DNA from: Cylindrodendrum hubeiense
Taxonomy: Eukaryota; Ascomycota; Sordariomycetes; Hypocreales; Nectriaceae
Length of the DNA stretch: 26,710 nt
NCBI GenBank assembly: GCA_014621425.1
Contig: JAANBB010000498.1
Span: forward strand, 1 to 26,710
Direction: 5' to 3'
Positions 10,923 to 20,677 of the stretch are shown here, piece after piece (position 1 is the stretch's first letter; every line of letters begins with the position of its first letter). Made by a program: the position numbers and the translations under genes. The notes under the pieces are model-generated. The model was not told the origin of the DNA, did not search any database, and saw nothing but the letters and a program-made list of their open reading frames with translations.

Positions 10923-11621
10923 ACGCCCCAGATCTCATTGATCTGTAGGTAGCATGCTTCGTAACTTGCAGAATTCAGGAAGCGAGGCGGCCAAACTTGG
11001 ATGGCCCACGCCAGGGTCATCCTTCTTCTTCCTCGAAGCTACACCTCCAGAGGCAGGTGGAAGACATGCAAAATGGCCAGTTTTAATTTGAACCAATTTT
11101 CGATCAAGTTCCTTTTTCGACAGGACGCAACAATAGGGACTTTGTTTAGGTGGATTTGGATCCCCTGGTTGCATGGAACGGCGCAAAAGGGGAGAGCTCT
11201 AGGAACAGGGTAGGGGAGATGATGAAAATAACCGGAATGGTTGATGGCGATATTCCTAGGTAATGGGGAAGGATATGCTGGGATGGAGGGTTATTAATCA
11301 CGGAAATCTTTCATCGGATTTAGCGGGTGACTTTAGACTTCACTGTACACATAACTTTGGTTTTTGTCTATATCTTATTAATTGTAGACGACGGACGTCG
11401 GACACTCGCTGGAATTGAACAAACTTCAAACACTTTACGCAGCCCATGGCGGCTTGATGGAGACGGTAGAAGGAAAGATGCGGGTGCAAAGCGGTAAACA
11501 GATGGTATTATTAAAAGACAAACCAATCATGATGAGCTCCAGACAAGAAATCCGAAGTCATCCTTTTCATCCTCCTAATATTCCCTTTCTCATCACATCA
11601 CATCTCATCCACGTGCTCCCT
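10923..11621. other. Convergent 3' region, PIS1 and FET3
   Basis: About 700 bases between two converging stop codons. It is AT-richer than its surroundings, with TATCTTATTAATTG-type sequence near 11370 suited to 3'-end formation. No gene is seen. Confidence 0.6.
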
Positions 11622-13758
11622 TTACGACCGCCCTGCGTTCGTACCAGGGCCATCCGTCGTGGCGGTGGTCTCGTTCTGACCAGTCTGAGTCTGCTCCTGG
11701 GTTTCAGGGCCGGAGTCTGTGTCGATGATACCACGGCCGAGGAGGCCGGGGCCGTCATCCACGGCAGAAGCCATACCATACCAGCCAACAACGCAGATAC
11801 CGAGAACACCAGCGACGCAACTGAAGACGAGAGCGACAATGCCGCGGGGAGTGAAACTGCACCAGAGGTTAGCGATATTGGTCGACATAGATGAGAGAAG
11901 TGAGAGGTTACGAACCCAGCAGGGAGTCTAGGCGGGGGGACGTTCTCGCCAGTGAGGTCAAGGTAGTCCTCCGTGTTGCCGGCAGCGTTGCCCTTGGTAG
12001 CCACGCCGGCGGCTTTGCAGACCTCGAGGTGGTTTTCGGGGATAGTGAGCGTCTTCTGCATCTCAAGGGGGTCCTCGATGAAGGTGGCGATGAGACCGGA
12101 GACGACGTGCCACTCGATGTGGCAATGGAACAGCCAGACACCTGGAGAGAGAGACGATTAGTTAGCACATGATAAGGGGTTATAGGATGATGCTGGTTCA
12201 ACGTACCTGGGTTATCGGCCTTGAAGCGCATGACAATGTTGCCATTGGGGTAGATGACGAGGGTGTCGCGGCGCATGGGGACGCTAGGGAGATCCTTCTC
12301 GGTGATACCAGAGTCCTCCCAGATGCCGGCCTCTTCCTCGGAGCGGTAGACAGCCTGGAAGGCGTGGCCGTGAAGATGGAAGGGATGGCGGCCAGAGTCG
12401 AGGTTGTTGACGACGAGCTGGACGATTTCGCCCTTCTTCAGGACAAAGGAGTGAGTGTAGGTACCGTAGACGGCCGGGTTGGTGGCATCATCACCGGCGG
12501 AGAGGACCGTGTAAAGCGTGGGGACGTCAGCGCCCTTGTAGGTGATGTTGTTGAAGAAGGCGTAGTTCTGGCCATCGTGGAGGTTGTCCATCATGACGTC
12601 GAGCTCAACAATGCGATCAGGCTCGCCGAGGAGCTCCATCTTGTCGTAGGGAACGAGCTTCATGTCATCAAATGGATCCAGGGTGTCTACTGTTGCAGCC
12701 TCAGGGAGGTCCTTGCTCTTGTCGTACACGAGCCAGCCAGTGGAGTTGTAGTTGAGGTCATCGGGGAGGACGTCAAAGAGGGTCTGGGGCGGATAGTTAG
12801 TATTGCGCGTGCCGTTGGAGTGGGTAAGATGATGATTGGGCTACTCACGGTGTCCATGCTGGCGACAATGGCGAAGTTCTCGGATGTGGACTTCTTGGTG
12901 GTCAGAAGGAAGCTAACTCGCTGAGCAGCAGAGATGTAGATCATTTCCGCCTCGGCCTCCTTGGTGTAGATGCCGTCAACCTCGACGATTTGCATAGTGT
13001 GACCCTCAAACCAGAGGTACTGGCCGGCAAAGGCTCCCATGTTAATAACGCGGAACAGGTAGGTAGTTTCCGGCTGGATAGAGATGGTGAGGTTCATAGT
13101 CTCGTTCATGAGGGCGTTTTTAGGGACAGGCTCAGCGCCAGAGGGGTTAGACTTGACCATGAACAACTTGCTGATAAGGTAGGTCATCTCATCGTGGTAC
13201 CAGTCAGAGAGGGTGAGGACGATTTCCTCGTCGACCTTGTCCTTGTAAGGGAAGTCCTTGTCATGGATGATCAGGGGGCCGCGCAGACCGTCAGGGTACT
13301 GGGCGCTGGTGTGGGAGTGATACCAGTAAGTACCGGGCTGGGTGATCTAGATGGAGAAGTCAGTATGGTTGAGACCTTGGCGTGTTGAGGTATTGTAATG
13401 GCCGACTTACAGTGAAGTTGTACGTGAAGGATGAGCCCGGAGCAATTGGGCACTGGGTAACACCAGCAGGGCCGTCCATGTGAGTGGTGCCATTCATGTA
13501 AAGGCCGTGGAAGTGCAGCGAGGTAGACTGGTTGCCCAGGTTGTTGTGAGCATGGACGATGACTTGATCACCAACATCTGCCTCAATGGTGGGAATGGGC
13601 CATTTGCCGTTTATTCCAATAACAGGACGTTCAAAAGCTCCGTCTGGGTTGGCTCGAACCCAGCCGATCTTGAAGTCATATGTGACTGTGGCAGCGGCGG
13701 CGAGCTGTGGGAGGGCGAGCAGCGAAGCTGCCACGCAGGAGAGGAAGCTCGGAAGCAT
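11622..13758 (-). CDS. FET3: FET3-type ferroxidase (multicopper oxidase, iron transport)
   Basis: Oxidises Fe2+ to Fe3+ at the cell surface for uptake by FTR1, reducing O2 to water. Five exons: 13758-13411, 13346-12849, 12783-12207, 12141-11916 and 11856-11622, giving 627 aa. A signal peptide covers about residues 1-22 ([11 protein letters not shown]). All four copper-ligand motifs are present: HFHG (82-85), WYHSH (124-128), HPFHLHGH (415-422) and HCHIEWH (480-486). D411 lies four residues before H415, matching the spacing of the iron-binding Asp409 of yeast Fet3. The last exon encodes a membrane helix (about 555-578, [20 protein letters not shown]) and a Thr/Gln/Gly-rich cytosolic tail, which separates FET3 from secreted laccases. 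Intron 4 must be spliced at GG|GTTCGT to keep the membrane anchor in frame. The gene is divergent from FTR1. An SRE-type GATA box lies 137 nt upstream of the start codon. Confidence 0.95.
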
Positions 13759-13894
13759 GGTGTTGAGGTGCAATTGAAGCGCGGGAGACGACAGAGAGAG
13801 CAATGCAAAGCTGAGCAGAGCAAGGCAGAGCTACGTAGACCTCATCAACACAGATGGAGGAATGGGAAGACAAAACAAGATGGGAGAAGGCCGG

Positions 13895-13903
13895 ATCAGA
13901 TAA
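13895..13903 (+). promoter_or_regulatory. Candidate SRE/SreA-type iron GATA box (ATCAGATAA), FET3 promoter
   Basis: An exact match to the ATCWGATAA consensus known for the iron-responsive GATA repressors of ascomycetes. It lies 137 nt upstream of the FET3 start codon. The assignment rests on sequence and context only. Confidence 0.65.
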
Positions 13904-14373
13904 GACTGAGAGGAGCGGGATGATGAGGACGGGACTAGAAGACGGGACTAAAAGACGGCGGCGGGCAACGAGCTAGTGGGCAGGGGATTTCCGTAGACTG
14001 GAGTCGGTGGGCTTCGCGTATGGGAAACCGAGGACCAGGTACTCCGTGAGACTCGGGCGAGATGAGATGGAGGGATGGGACAGAATGGGACAGGATGGAC
14101 TAGGGAATAAGGTGGGACGATGGAGCTGAGAGCGACGGTCCGGCGGCCAACATGTCACGAAGACGGACTGGTGTTGCTTTTTTGGACTCAGATGTACCGG
14201 TTACCTTGAAGATTCGATTGATAAAAAAAGTTCCCAGGCCGAGGAAAGCGCCCGAGGGCCCCCATGTTCTGTAGCATGGTTCATCCTAGCGCGTTGCCAA
14301 TCGGGAGTCATTGGCGAGGTGGGAGTGGCAGCTGAAGGGCGTGCATGGGGTGGTAGCGATGCCGGCGATGTGG

Positions 14374-14403
14374 AGGAGGAGGAGGAGGAGGAGGAGGAGG
14401 AGG
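14374..14403 (+). repeat. (GGA)n microsatellite
   Basis: An uninterrupted run of GGA triplets. It looks coding in some frames (poly-Arg or poly-Glu) but sits in non-coding DNA. Confidence 0.85.
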
Positions 14404-14852
14404 GTGAGAAGGGCGAGAGAGTCAACAGTCGAGAGCTTCCACGCCACGCGCCATGCGCCATGCGCCATGCACCATGCTCTACACTACAGTACGGAGTATG
14501 CGTGGCGTGGGACGGAGTATGGACAGCCTCGAGGGTTCCCGGCGTGGAAAAGATGGCCAAGCTTTGGTGCCGTAGCTTGGGGAACGTAGGCGAGCCCGCG
14601 CCAGGCGGTAATAGCGTAGATTGTTAGCATGGCCCCATGCAGCATCTTTCATCTTATCAATCGCAACCTCTAGTTTCTTTGGGCAAGTGCCATCGCGGAA
14701 TTGTGAACTGGGGGGTGTGATGCGCAAGGGCGTTTGTCTATTTGGGCAAGGCGGACGGAGGTGGTGCGATAATCACGACTAGCCGTGCTGGGTCGTGTCG
14801 CGGAATCATTGCAATCGTGGTTGACCAGCGTCGTCGTCTCTGCCGCATTAAG

Positions 14853-14917
14853 GTGAGACACTGAGACACTGAAATACTGAGACATTGAGACACTGAGAAA
14901 CCGAGGCGCTGAGACAC
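14853..14917 (+). repeat. About six copies of a GAGACACT-type 10-base repeat
   Basis: Head-to-tail units of about ten bases close to CTGAGACACT, with changes in the middle copies (GAAATACT, GAGACATT, GAGAAACC). Located in the FET3/FTR1 spacer. Confidence 0.75.
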
Positions 14918-15282
14918 CCCATGGTCTGGAGCTTGCCGTCCCAGAGCTGCAGCTTGATGCCGAGCTCGACGTTGGCCGTGTCCCGTGCCAAGCCGGGACA
15001 CCCACCGAACCGCCGATGGCCGCAGATGCCCAGAGATGCCCAGGCATCAAACAAGCTTGGGCGATCACCGACGGCGTGGGTTCTTGGGGGGGCGAGGGGG
15101 GGTCCCTGCAGCTCGAGGAAACCTTCCGGGGCATTTTGGGGCGTTTTGGGGGCTTTTGGGGAGGGTCTTCACGGCACGTCAGAGCCGAGATAGCCCACAT
15201 GCCTGGGTCCGGTGGGGTTGATCAATTCAATCCCGGGGGGATGGTGGCCAGCAGCAACAACATGAGCAGCCTACAGTTAGTC

Positions 15283-15333
15283 CCCAGCCTTGACAGCCTA
15301 CACAGCCTACACAGCCTATACACACACGGCCAA
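15283..15333 (+). repeat. CAGCCTACA short tandem repeat
   Basis: Copies of CAGCCTACA or CAGCCTATA, nine bases each, run head to tail with two decayed leading copies and end in a CA run. Confidence 0.7.
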
Positions 15334-15543
15334 CACGGCGTACGCTCGCCGCTCGCCGGCTGCAGGGCTCCCGCGCGAGTTAAACAGTGATAGCCTTCAA
15401 CCTTTAGACTAAGGTTTGCGCATGCCGCACAAGGTTGTCGGGTGGGACTCGGCGGTTCGAGCCTTTGGGGTTGGGCTCTCTGCCTCTGCAGGGAACAACA
15501 CGAGACACCCATCTCCGAGATGTGCTGCGGGTGTGGGCCGACC

Positions 15544-15610
15544 GAGGCAGCTTTGGGAGGCAGCTTTGGGAGGCAGCTTTGGGAGGCAGCTTTGGGAGGC
15601 AGCTTGGCAG
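15544..15610 (+). repeat. 13-base minisatellite, unit GAGGCAGCTTTGG
   Basis: Four near-identical copies and a decayed fifth run head to tail. Copies differ by at most one or two bases, so the array is either young or homogenised. Confidence 0.85.
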
Positions 15611-16227
15611 CCAGCTGCGAAAGACTCGTCCGTCGATGGCCTAGACGACGGCGCGTGTGGCATGAGCGAGACAGGCCGGAGACGGAGGAATGCCAGTGCC
15701 TCCCGCAGCAACCCAGAGAGGGCTCGACTGGCGGGAACGGGTGCGACGAGTTGCGCTGCCTGAGGCCCGGCCTGGGAGGATCCTGGGATCGCTGCGGTGG
15801 TCTCGGCCGGTCTCCTCCACTTCCAGGGAGCCCCCAGTGGTCCGCCAGAGCACGAGCCCCCCCCACAAATCCCCAGGCCAGGGCACTGCCTGCGCCCCCG
15901 TGAGTGGCTGGAGCCGCGCATGGACCAACGTCTGTTGCCGTTCTGCGCTGCGATAGGCTGCGGCTGAGCCACCTGGGAGCCACCTGGGCTAGACGGATAC
16001 CGTCCGTATTGCACTTTGCAACTAATAAACTTGGCTAACAAGACAGCTTCGACGCCGTAGACAGCGCAACGAGCACAGCGCAACCCGGTCCAGCCCTTGA
16101 CTCCCGGTTCCGTCCCTGCTCCGTCTGCGTGGTATTCCTTCCGCCCTCACACCACCTCGGACGAAGCCAGCTCCCTCCGCATCCACTCGCGGGGCCGCTG
16201 CTCTGCCACTTGCTGGTGTCGCCGCCA

Positions 16228-16264
16228 AACGACAACCAACGACAGCCAACGACAACCAACGACC
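16228..16264 (+). repeat. ACGACAACCA tandem repeat
   Basis: Three to four units of about 10-11 bases (ACGACAACCA, ACGACAGCCA, ACGACAACCA) lie head to tail in the spacer. Confidence 0.75.
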
Positions 16265-17078
16265 AGGTCTTGCCGGCCACCACAAAGCAGTCGAGAGCCG
16301 AATAACACAAACCCGCCTTAGCCCTCTCCACTGCCATCCATGCTGTGGCTTTCCTCCTCCCACGTCCCGGCTAATGAGGCTCCCAAAACTCGTCCGTGTC
16401 GCATGACCACTCGGTGATGGCCTCCAACGTCGTTCGATCGGCGCCCCAACTCGGGCTCCATCCGGCTTCTCGTCCATCGTGCGCCACATCGCTCGTCTCT
16501 GTTACGCACTGCCCGTTTCGTCCTTCTCGGCCGTCCAAAGAGGTTAACGTGGTGTTGCGACCTGCGTCCTTGCCCGCTTCGGCTGCTCTTACATGTGCCA
16601 TCCTCAGCTCCGGCCCCGTTCTCGTGATCCACCCGCCGTTCACCGTCCGGACCGTCGTCAACCATGACACAGACTTTTGCCATGCGGGAAATAAGAATTA
16701 GAGAAAGACGAAAAAACCCCCATGCACACCAGCGTCATGCCCTGGTCGCCCCTCCAAGCCATCGCCAGTCCGATCCCTCATGAGGCTGCCCGTTGCGAGA
16801 ATCTCCGTCAAACCATCCCACGTCCACGGCAAGGAATTGCCGAGCGCCGCCCTTGCTAGCGGTTGGCTTGAAAGCCACATCCCTCGCAGCTGAGCGTTGA
16901 TCGGTCGCTTCCCACGCCCTGGCCAGTCCGTCCGGGTCACCCTAGCAGTAGCTCCGTGTATTCCAATGCGGCCCATGTGCGCCATACGCTCCGAGCTGCT
17001 TCATGCTGCTCATGTGCACGTCCGATGTACCGTGTAGATGTACCTGGTACCTGACGACCTACGGAAGGGTTGCTCCGA

Positions 17079-17087
17079 TTATCTGAT
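17079..17087 (-). promoter_or_regulatory. Candidate SRE/SreA-type iron GATA box (ATCAGATAA), FTR1 promoter, distal
   Basis: Reads TTATCTGAT on the plus strand, so ATCAGATAA on the minus strand. It lies 199 nt upstream of the FTR1 start codon and 31 bases from a second box of the same type. Confidence 0.65.
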
Positions 17088-17117
17088 CCGCCCTGTGCGC
17101 TGCCGCTGCCGCTGCCA

Positions 17118-17126
17118 TTATCAGAT
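17118..17126 (-). promoter_or_regulatory. Candidate SRE/SreA-type iron GATA box (ATCTGATAA), FTR1 promoter, proximal
   Basis: Reads TTATCAGAT on the plus strand, so ATCTGATAA on the minus strand. It lies 160 nt upstream of the FTR1 start codon. Paired closely spaced boxes are typical of SRE/Urbs1-regulated promoters. Confidence 0.65.
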
Positions 17127-17285
17127 CTACGATAGCTCGCCATCAAGCAAAAGCATCTTCATCCTGCCATTCCCCATCCCTCCCTTCTTCCATAGCTTGT
17201 AGTCGCATCCGAGCCACACTCGACCTGATAACCCTCCCCCCTCCCACGGCATTGAGCCAAGTCGACAACAGTAACATCCTTCACC

Positions 17286-18550
17286 ATGGCTGTCGATGTC
17301 TTTGCAGTGCCCGTCTTCCTGGTCGTCTTCCGAGAGACCATTGAGACAGTCATTATTGTCTCCGTCCTGCTCGCTTTCCTCAAGCAGACCCTCGATGGCC
17401 CTAATGGCGACGTCAAGACCTACAAGCGTCTGAGACGCCAGGTGAGCTTCCTCCCTTCTCTTCCACATCTCGAAGCGCCCGCGGGCTAACAGCGCAACCT
17501 CGCTAGATCTGGCTCGGCGTTGGCGTTGGTTTCTTCATCTGCATGATCGCTGCTGCCGCTCTCATCGGTGTCTTCTACACCGTCGGTACCGACCACTGGG
17601 GTCTGAAGGAGTTCTACTACGAGGGCGCCTTCAGTCTCTTCGCCGCCCTCATCATCACCGTCATGGGCGCCGCCCTCCTGCGTATCGGTAAGATGCAAAA
17701 CAAGTGGCGCGTCAAGCTCGCCAAGGCCCTTGAGTCGCCCATGAAGATTGGCTCCAGTGGCTGGTTGAAGAACTTCTTTGAGCGCTACGCCATGTTCATG
17801 CTGCCCTTCATCACCGTCCTTCGTGAGGGCATCGAGGCCGTCGTCTTCGTGGCTGGTGTCTCCTTCTCCGCCTCAGCCAAGTCCATCCCGCTGCCCACCA
17901 TCGTCGGCCTCATCTGTGGTTGCCTCGTCGGTTACATTTTGTACAAGTAAGTCACTACACTCTCTCCAAACAACAAATCGATCTGTCGCTGACAAAAACA
18001 ATCAGGGGTGGTTCCACCGCCAAGCTTCAGCTCTTCCTCGTCGCCTCCACCTGCCTCCTGTACCTCGTCGCCGCCGGTCTCTTCTCCCGCTCGGTCTGGT
18101 ACTTTGAGAACCAGAAGTGGAACGAGTTCGTCGGTGGCGAGGCTGCCGAGTTCGGCTCCGGTGCTGGCTCATATGATATTGACCAGAGCGTCTGGCACGT
18201 CAACGTATGTGTAACCCTGTAAACTCCAACCCATGGCCGAATCTAACATGCAACAGTGCTGCTCGCCCAACGTCCCCAACAACGGTGGCTGGGGCATCTT
18301 CAACGCCATTCTTGGCTGGACCAACTCGGCCACCTATGGCTCCGTCATCTCGTACAACCTGTACTGGATCTGCGTCATGATTGGCTTCGTCGTTATGCGA
18401 TTCCATGAGACCAATGGCCGCTATCCCTTCATGAAGGCCAAGTCCGCTACCACTGCCCCTGCCCCTGCCCCTGCCGACGATAGCAGTGAGAGCCAGGTTG
18501 CTGCTCAGACCGACAAGAACACCACCAGCGAGAAGACGACCACGGTTTAA
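17286..18550 (+). CDS. FTR1: FTR1-type high-affinity iron permease
   Basis: Plasma-membrane Fe3+ channel that takes iron from the FET3 ferroxidase. Four exons: 17286-17441, 17507-17946, 18006-18204 and 18257-18550, giving 362 aa. The introns are 65, 59 and 52 nt, all GT-AG. Both R-E-x-x-E iron motifs are present: RETIE (16-20) in the first membrane helix and REGIE (158-162) in the fourth. The start ATG at 17286 places the first motif exactly where the family has it. Further hydrophobic helices include [49 protein letters not shown] and [13 protein letters not shown]. An extracellular loop before the last helix carries CCSPN. The C-tail is hydrophilic with an APAPAP run and many Thr/Lys/Glu residues. 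The gene is divergent from FET3, which supports co-regulation by iron through the GATA boxes upstream. Confidence 0.96.
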
Positions 18551-19197
18551 GTGTAGCATGACACAATGACAAGGGGATGACAGAGAACGGGGACGCTGGG
18601 GGAAGAAAAGTGCGTGAAGCGCAAACGTCTAGAATGGCCGCTTTCTATATCTTCATGAGTCCATCTAGTTTATTTTTGAATAATGCACCGGCAAGCAAGT
18701 CTTGTTTACATCACGCCCCTGGAGCGCAGTCCCATGTTCAGCCGTGGATATGGCATTGGCCATATTGTCCCGTGTATTGCCCCTTCGTGCCCATTTGTAG
18801 TCTGGATTTATGGAGGTCATGCTGGTATGCGCGACTTGAGGTTACGATGACATGGGCCGGATATAAACAATTATTTATGTTGGTACTCAAATTAAAGTAA
18901 ATAAATATGCTTATATTTACTCCCGGCATCGCTACCCCCTTCTACTTCTGCTCTCGCCTCCCCAATGGCTTACACGATACGGCATGCAATGCCCCGGTGG
19001 AGAGTCCAAGCTAAAAGTTGAACCCCCCGAAGTCGTGGTAAAATTTCCGTAGCACTAAATGTATGTGCGAATAGTAATATTCAATTTAAAACCGCTATTT
19101 TTACATCTGTATAAGTCCATCTAATGTTTTTATCTATTTTCTTTTATGCAACAAAAAAAGTAGAAATCATATACTAACAAGAAATGACCATGTTATA
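18551..19197. other. Convergent 3' region, FTR1 and the BTB-like gene
   Basis: About 650 AT-rich bases between converging stop codons, with several AATAAA-like words (ATAAATATG near 18900, TTTATG and ATTCAATTTAAAA near 19080) suited to 3'-end formation. No gene is seen. Confidence 0.6.
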
Positions 19198-20677
19198 TTA
19201 CGCCTCGGGCGTCCAGTCCCATGCCTCAGCTGTGAACATGGCCTTGGCCATTTTGTCCGCGTACAAGGTCCCTTCGTAACGAAGCCGCTGGTCGTTAGCA
19301 ATAGCCCTCGTAAATGCAAAGGTCTTAGTACGGCTGTTGTCATTTTCGGTGTCGCCGTTCTCCCTTACATTCGCCCACGAAACCTCAGCCCGCCGCCTCT
19401 GCCAGTCAGCGTGCGGCACTGCAATGACGTTTGCGGACAGCATGGAGCGCATGTATCCCATGATGGGTTCCACTCGTACCCTGAGGCCACAGTTGGTGTG
19501 GTTTTTGTCCACTTGGTAGCTGGGGCATTGTTGAAGCGTCGACAGCAGCTCTTCGACTTCAACCATGGCCGTGTCAGGGACGGAGTCCATGGACGTGGGG
19601 CTAAAGTCGACGAGGAAGAGGAGGTTCTTGGCGAGGAAGAACTTGAGCATCTGGCCCAGTTGGAACGAGTCACACGCAGCACTGGTATCGTAACCCAACT
19701 TACACTGTCTCTCGCGAGACGAGAAGAGTGCAAGGAAGTGGCGTTGGACTGACGCGATGGTGTTGAGGATACACTCACGCCGGTATCGTAACTCCTCTGT
19801 ATTCTTGTCAACACTGTGTTACCTGTCGAGAGGATAATCGGCCCTTACCCTCTATTCCATCTGGCAGATTCCACCAGGCAGCGGTCATGTCCGAGTCGGC
19901 ATCGTGGAACTCGCTCCACAAACTGGATCCTCGCAAAATCAACTCCCGGGTGGCCTGGTGAAACCGCATCGGCTGTCCCAGGAGCCACGCAACGAGGGCC
20001 TTTTGGCGAAGCGCTTGCTCCGTGTCAGTGGGCTTGCCATCTTCACCTCGAAGCGGCTTCCCCGTAGTCAGAGGCCACTTGAACTTGAAGTCGGCATTGA
20101 GAGCGCGGGAGACACCGCTGACGCAGTCAAAGCGGTCGGCCACAATCGCCAGCGTCGTGATGTGCGACATGGTCGCCCGGGCAGTCTTGGGCGGCCGCTG
20201 GTGAATGATGTTCAGGATATCCTCCATGACATTTTCGCGGCCAGCCGCCTTGGTGGCCTCGTCATCGTCGACGATGGGGATCCAGGGCAGATCTCGAATA
20301 TCAGCCTCGCTCGGCTTGATCTTGCGCTCGGCGAGCTTGTCATGGGCATCCGAGATGAGCCTAGCCTCTCGGAACTGGGAGTTGGCGAGCAAGTTGGAGA
20401 AGTACTTGGAGTGCTTCTTGAGCGCCGCCAGACTGGTGCGGTATGCCACGCGGACCTTGGGCTTCAGGGCGGAAGCGGGAGGCGGCTGGGTGCCGGCTTT
20501 CCTGCTGGCAGCGAGCACGGCCTTGCGGGTCCTGTTCAAGGTAGCGGGCGAGGTTTCAAACGTCACATCCAGGACGATGTCGCCAGCGGCGTCGACATCT
20601 ATGGTCCGGGGCAGATCGGTCGGAGAAGGCTCGGAGGCATCCGCATCGGCGGGTGCAGCAGCTGCAGACTCGCCCAT
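19198..20677 (-). CDS. BTB/POZ-like domain protein of unknown function
   Basis: Two exons: 20677-19849 and 19796-19198, giving 475 aa. The 52-nt intron joins DGIE to EELRYRRECIL in frame. The start is the ATG opening MGESAAAAPADADASEP, an acidic Ala/Pro-rich leader. After it, DIVLDVTF...VRVAYRTSLAALKKHSKYFSNLLANSQFRE (about 28-115) has the look of a fungal BTB domain: a beta-strand pair followed by a helix with the H-S-x-Y-F-x-N-L-L pattern. It differs from the canonical form by a long Lys/Ala/Pro insert (about 50-70) between strands. The rest is helical, with a WLLGQPMRFHQATRELI stretch and a Cys-containing C-terminal half. No DNA-binding or kelch repeats are seen. Many such fungal proteins exist without a known role; a Cullin-3 adaptor role would be inference only. 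Confidence 0.75.

Larger units (their letters stand above)
13759..17285. other. Long intergenic region between divergent FET3 and FTR1
   Basis: About 3.5 kb with no gene I can support. Open frames on both strands around 15222-16083 and 16022-16701 overlap each other, are Pro/Arg/Ser-rich and contain repeat-derived residues. It contains a GGA run (14374-14403), short tandem arrays at 14853-14917, 15283-15333, 15544-15610 and 16228-16264, and duplicated ACGGAGTAT words near 14493 and 14513. The GATA boxes lie only at its two ends, next to the genes. Confidence 0.6.

Noticed and set aside
12169..12924. Plus-strand open frame of 251 codons antisense to FET3
   Set aside because: It mirrors FET3 codon bias and covers an intron and two exons of a well-supported gene.
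11622..13758. Secreted laccase as the identity of the multicopper oxidase
   Set aside because: The C-terminal membrane helix, the Asp four residues before HPFHLHGH, and the divergent FTR1 neighbour all point to a FET3 ferroxidase.
15453..15470. GGTTCGAGCC, resembling a tRNA T-loop
   Set aside because: No acceptor stem, D-arm or anticodon arm could be arranged around it.
15222..16083. Overlapping open frames of 224-253 codons in the FET3/FTR1 spacer
   Set aside because: They depend on GC-rich sequence and on the 13-base minisatellite, which gives repeated KLPPKAASQS-like residues. Frames on both strands are open at once and none shows a known motif.
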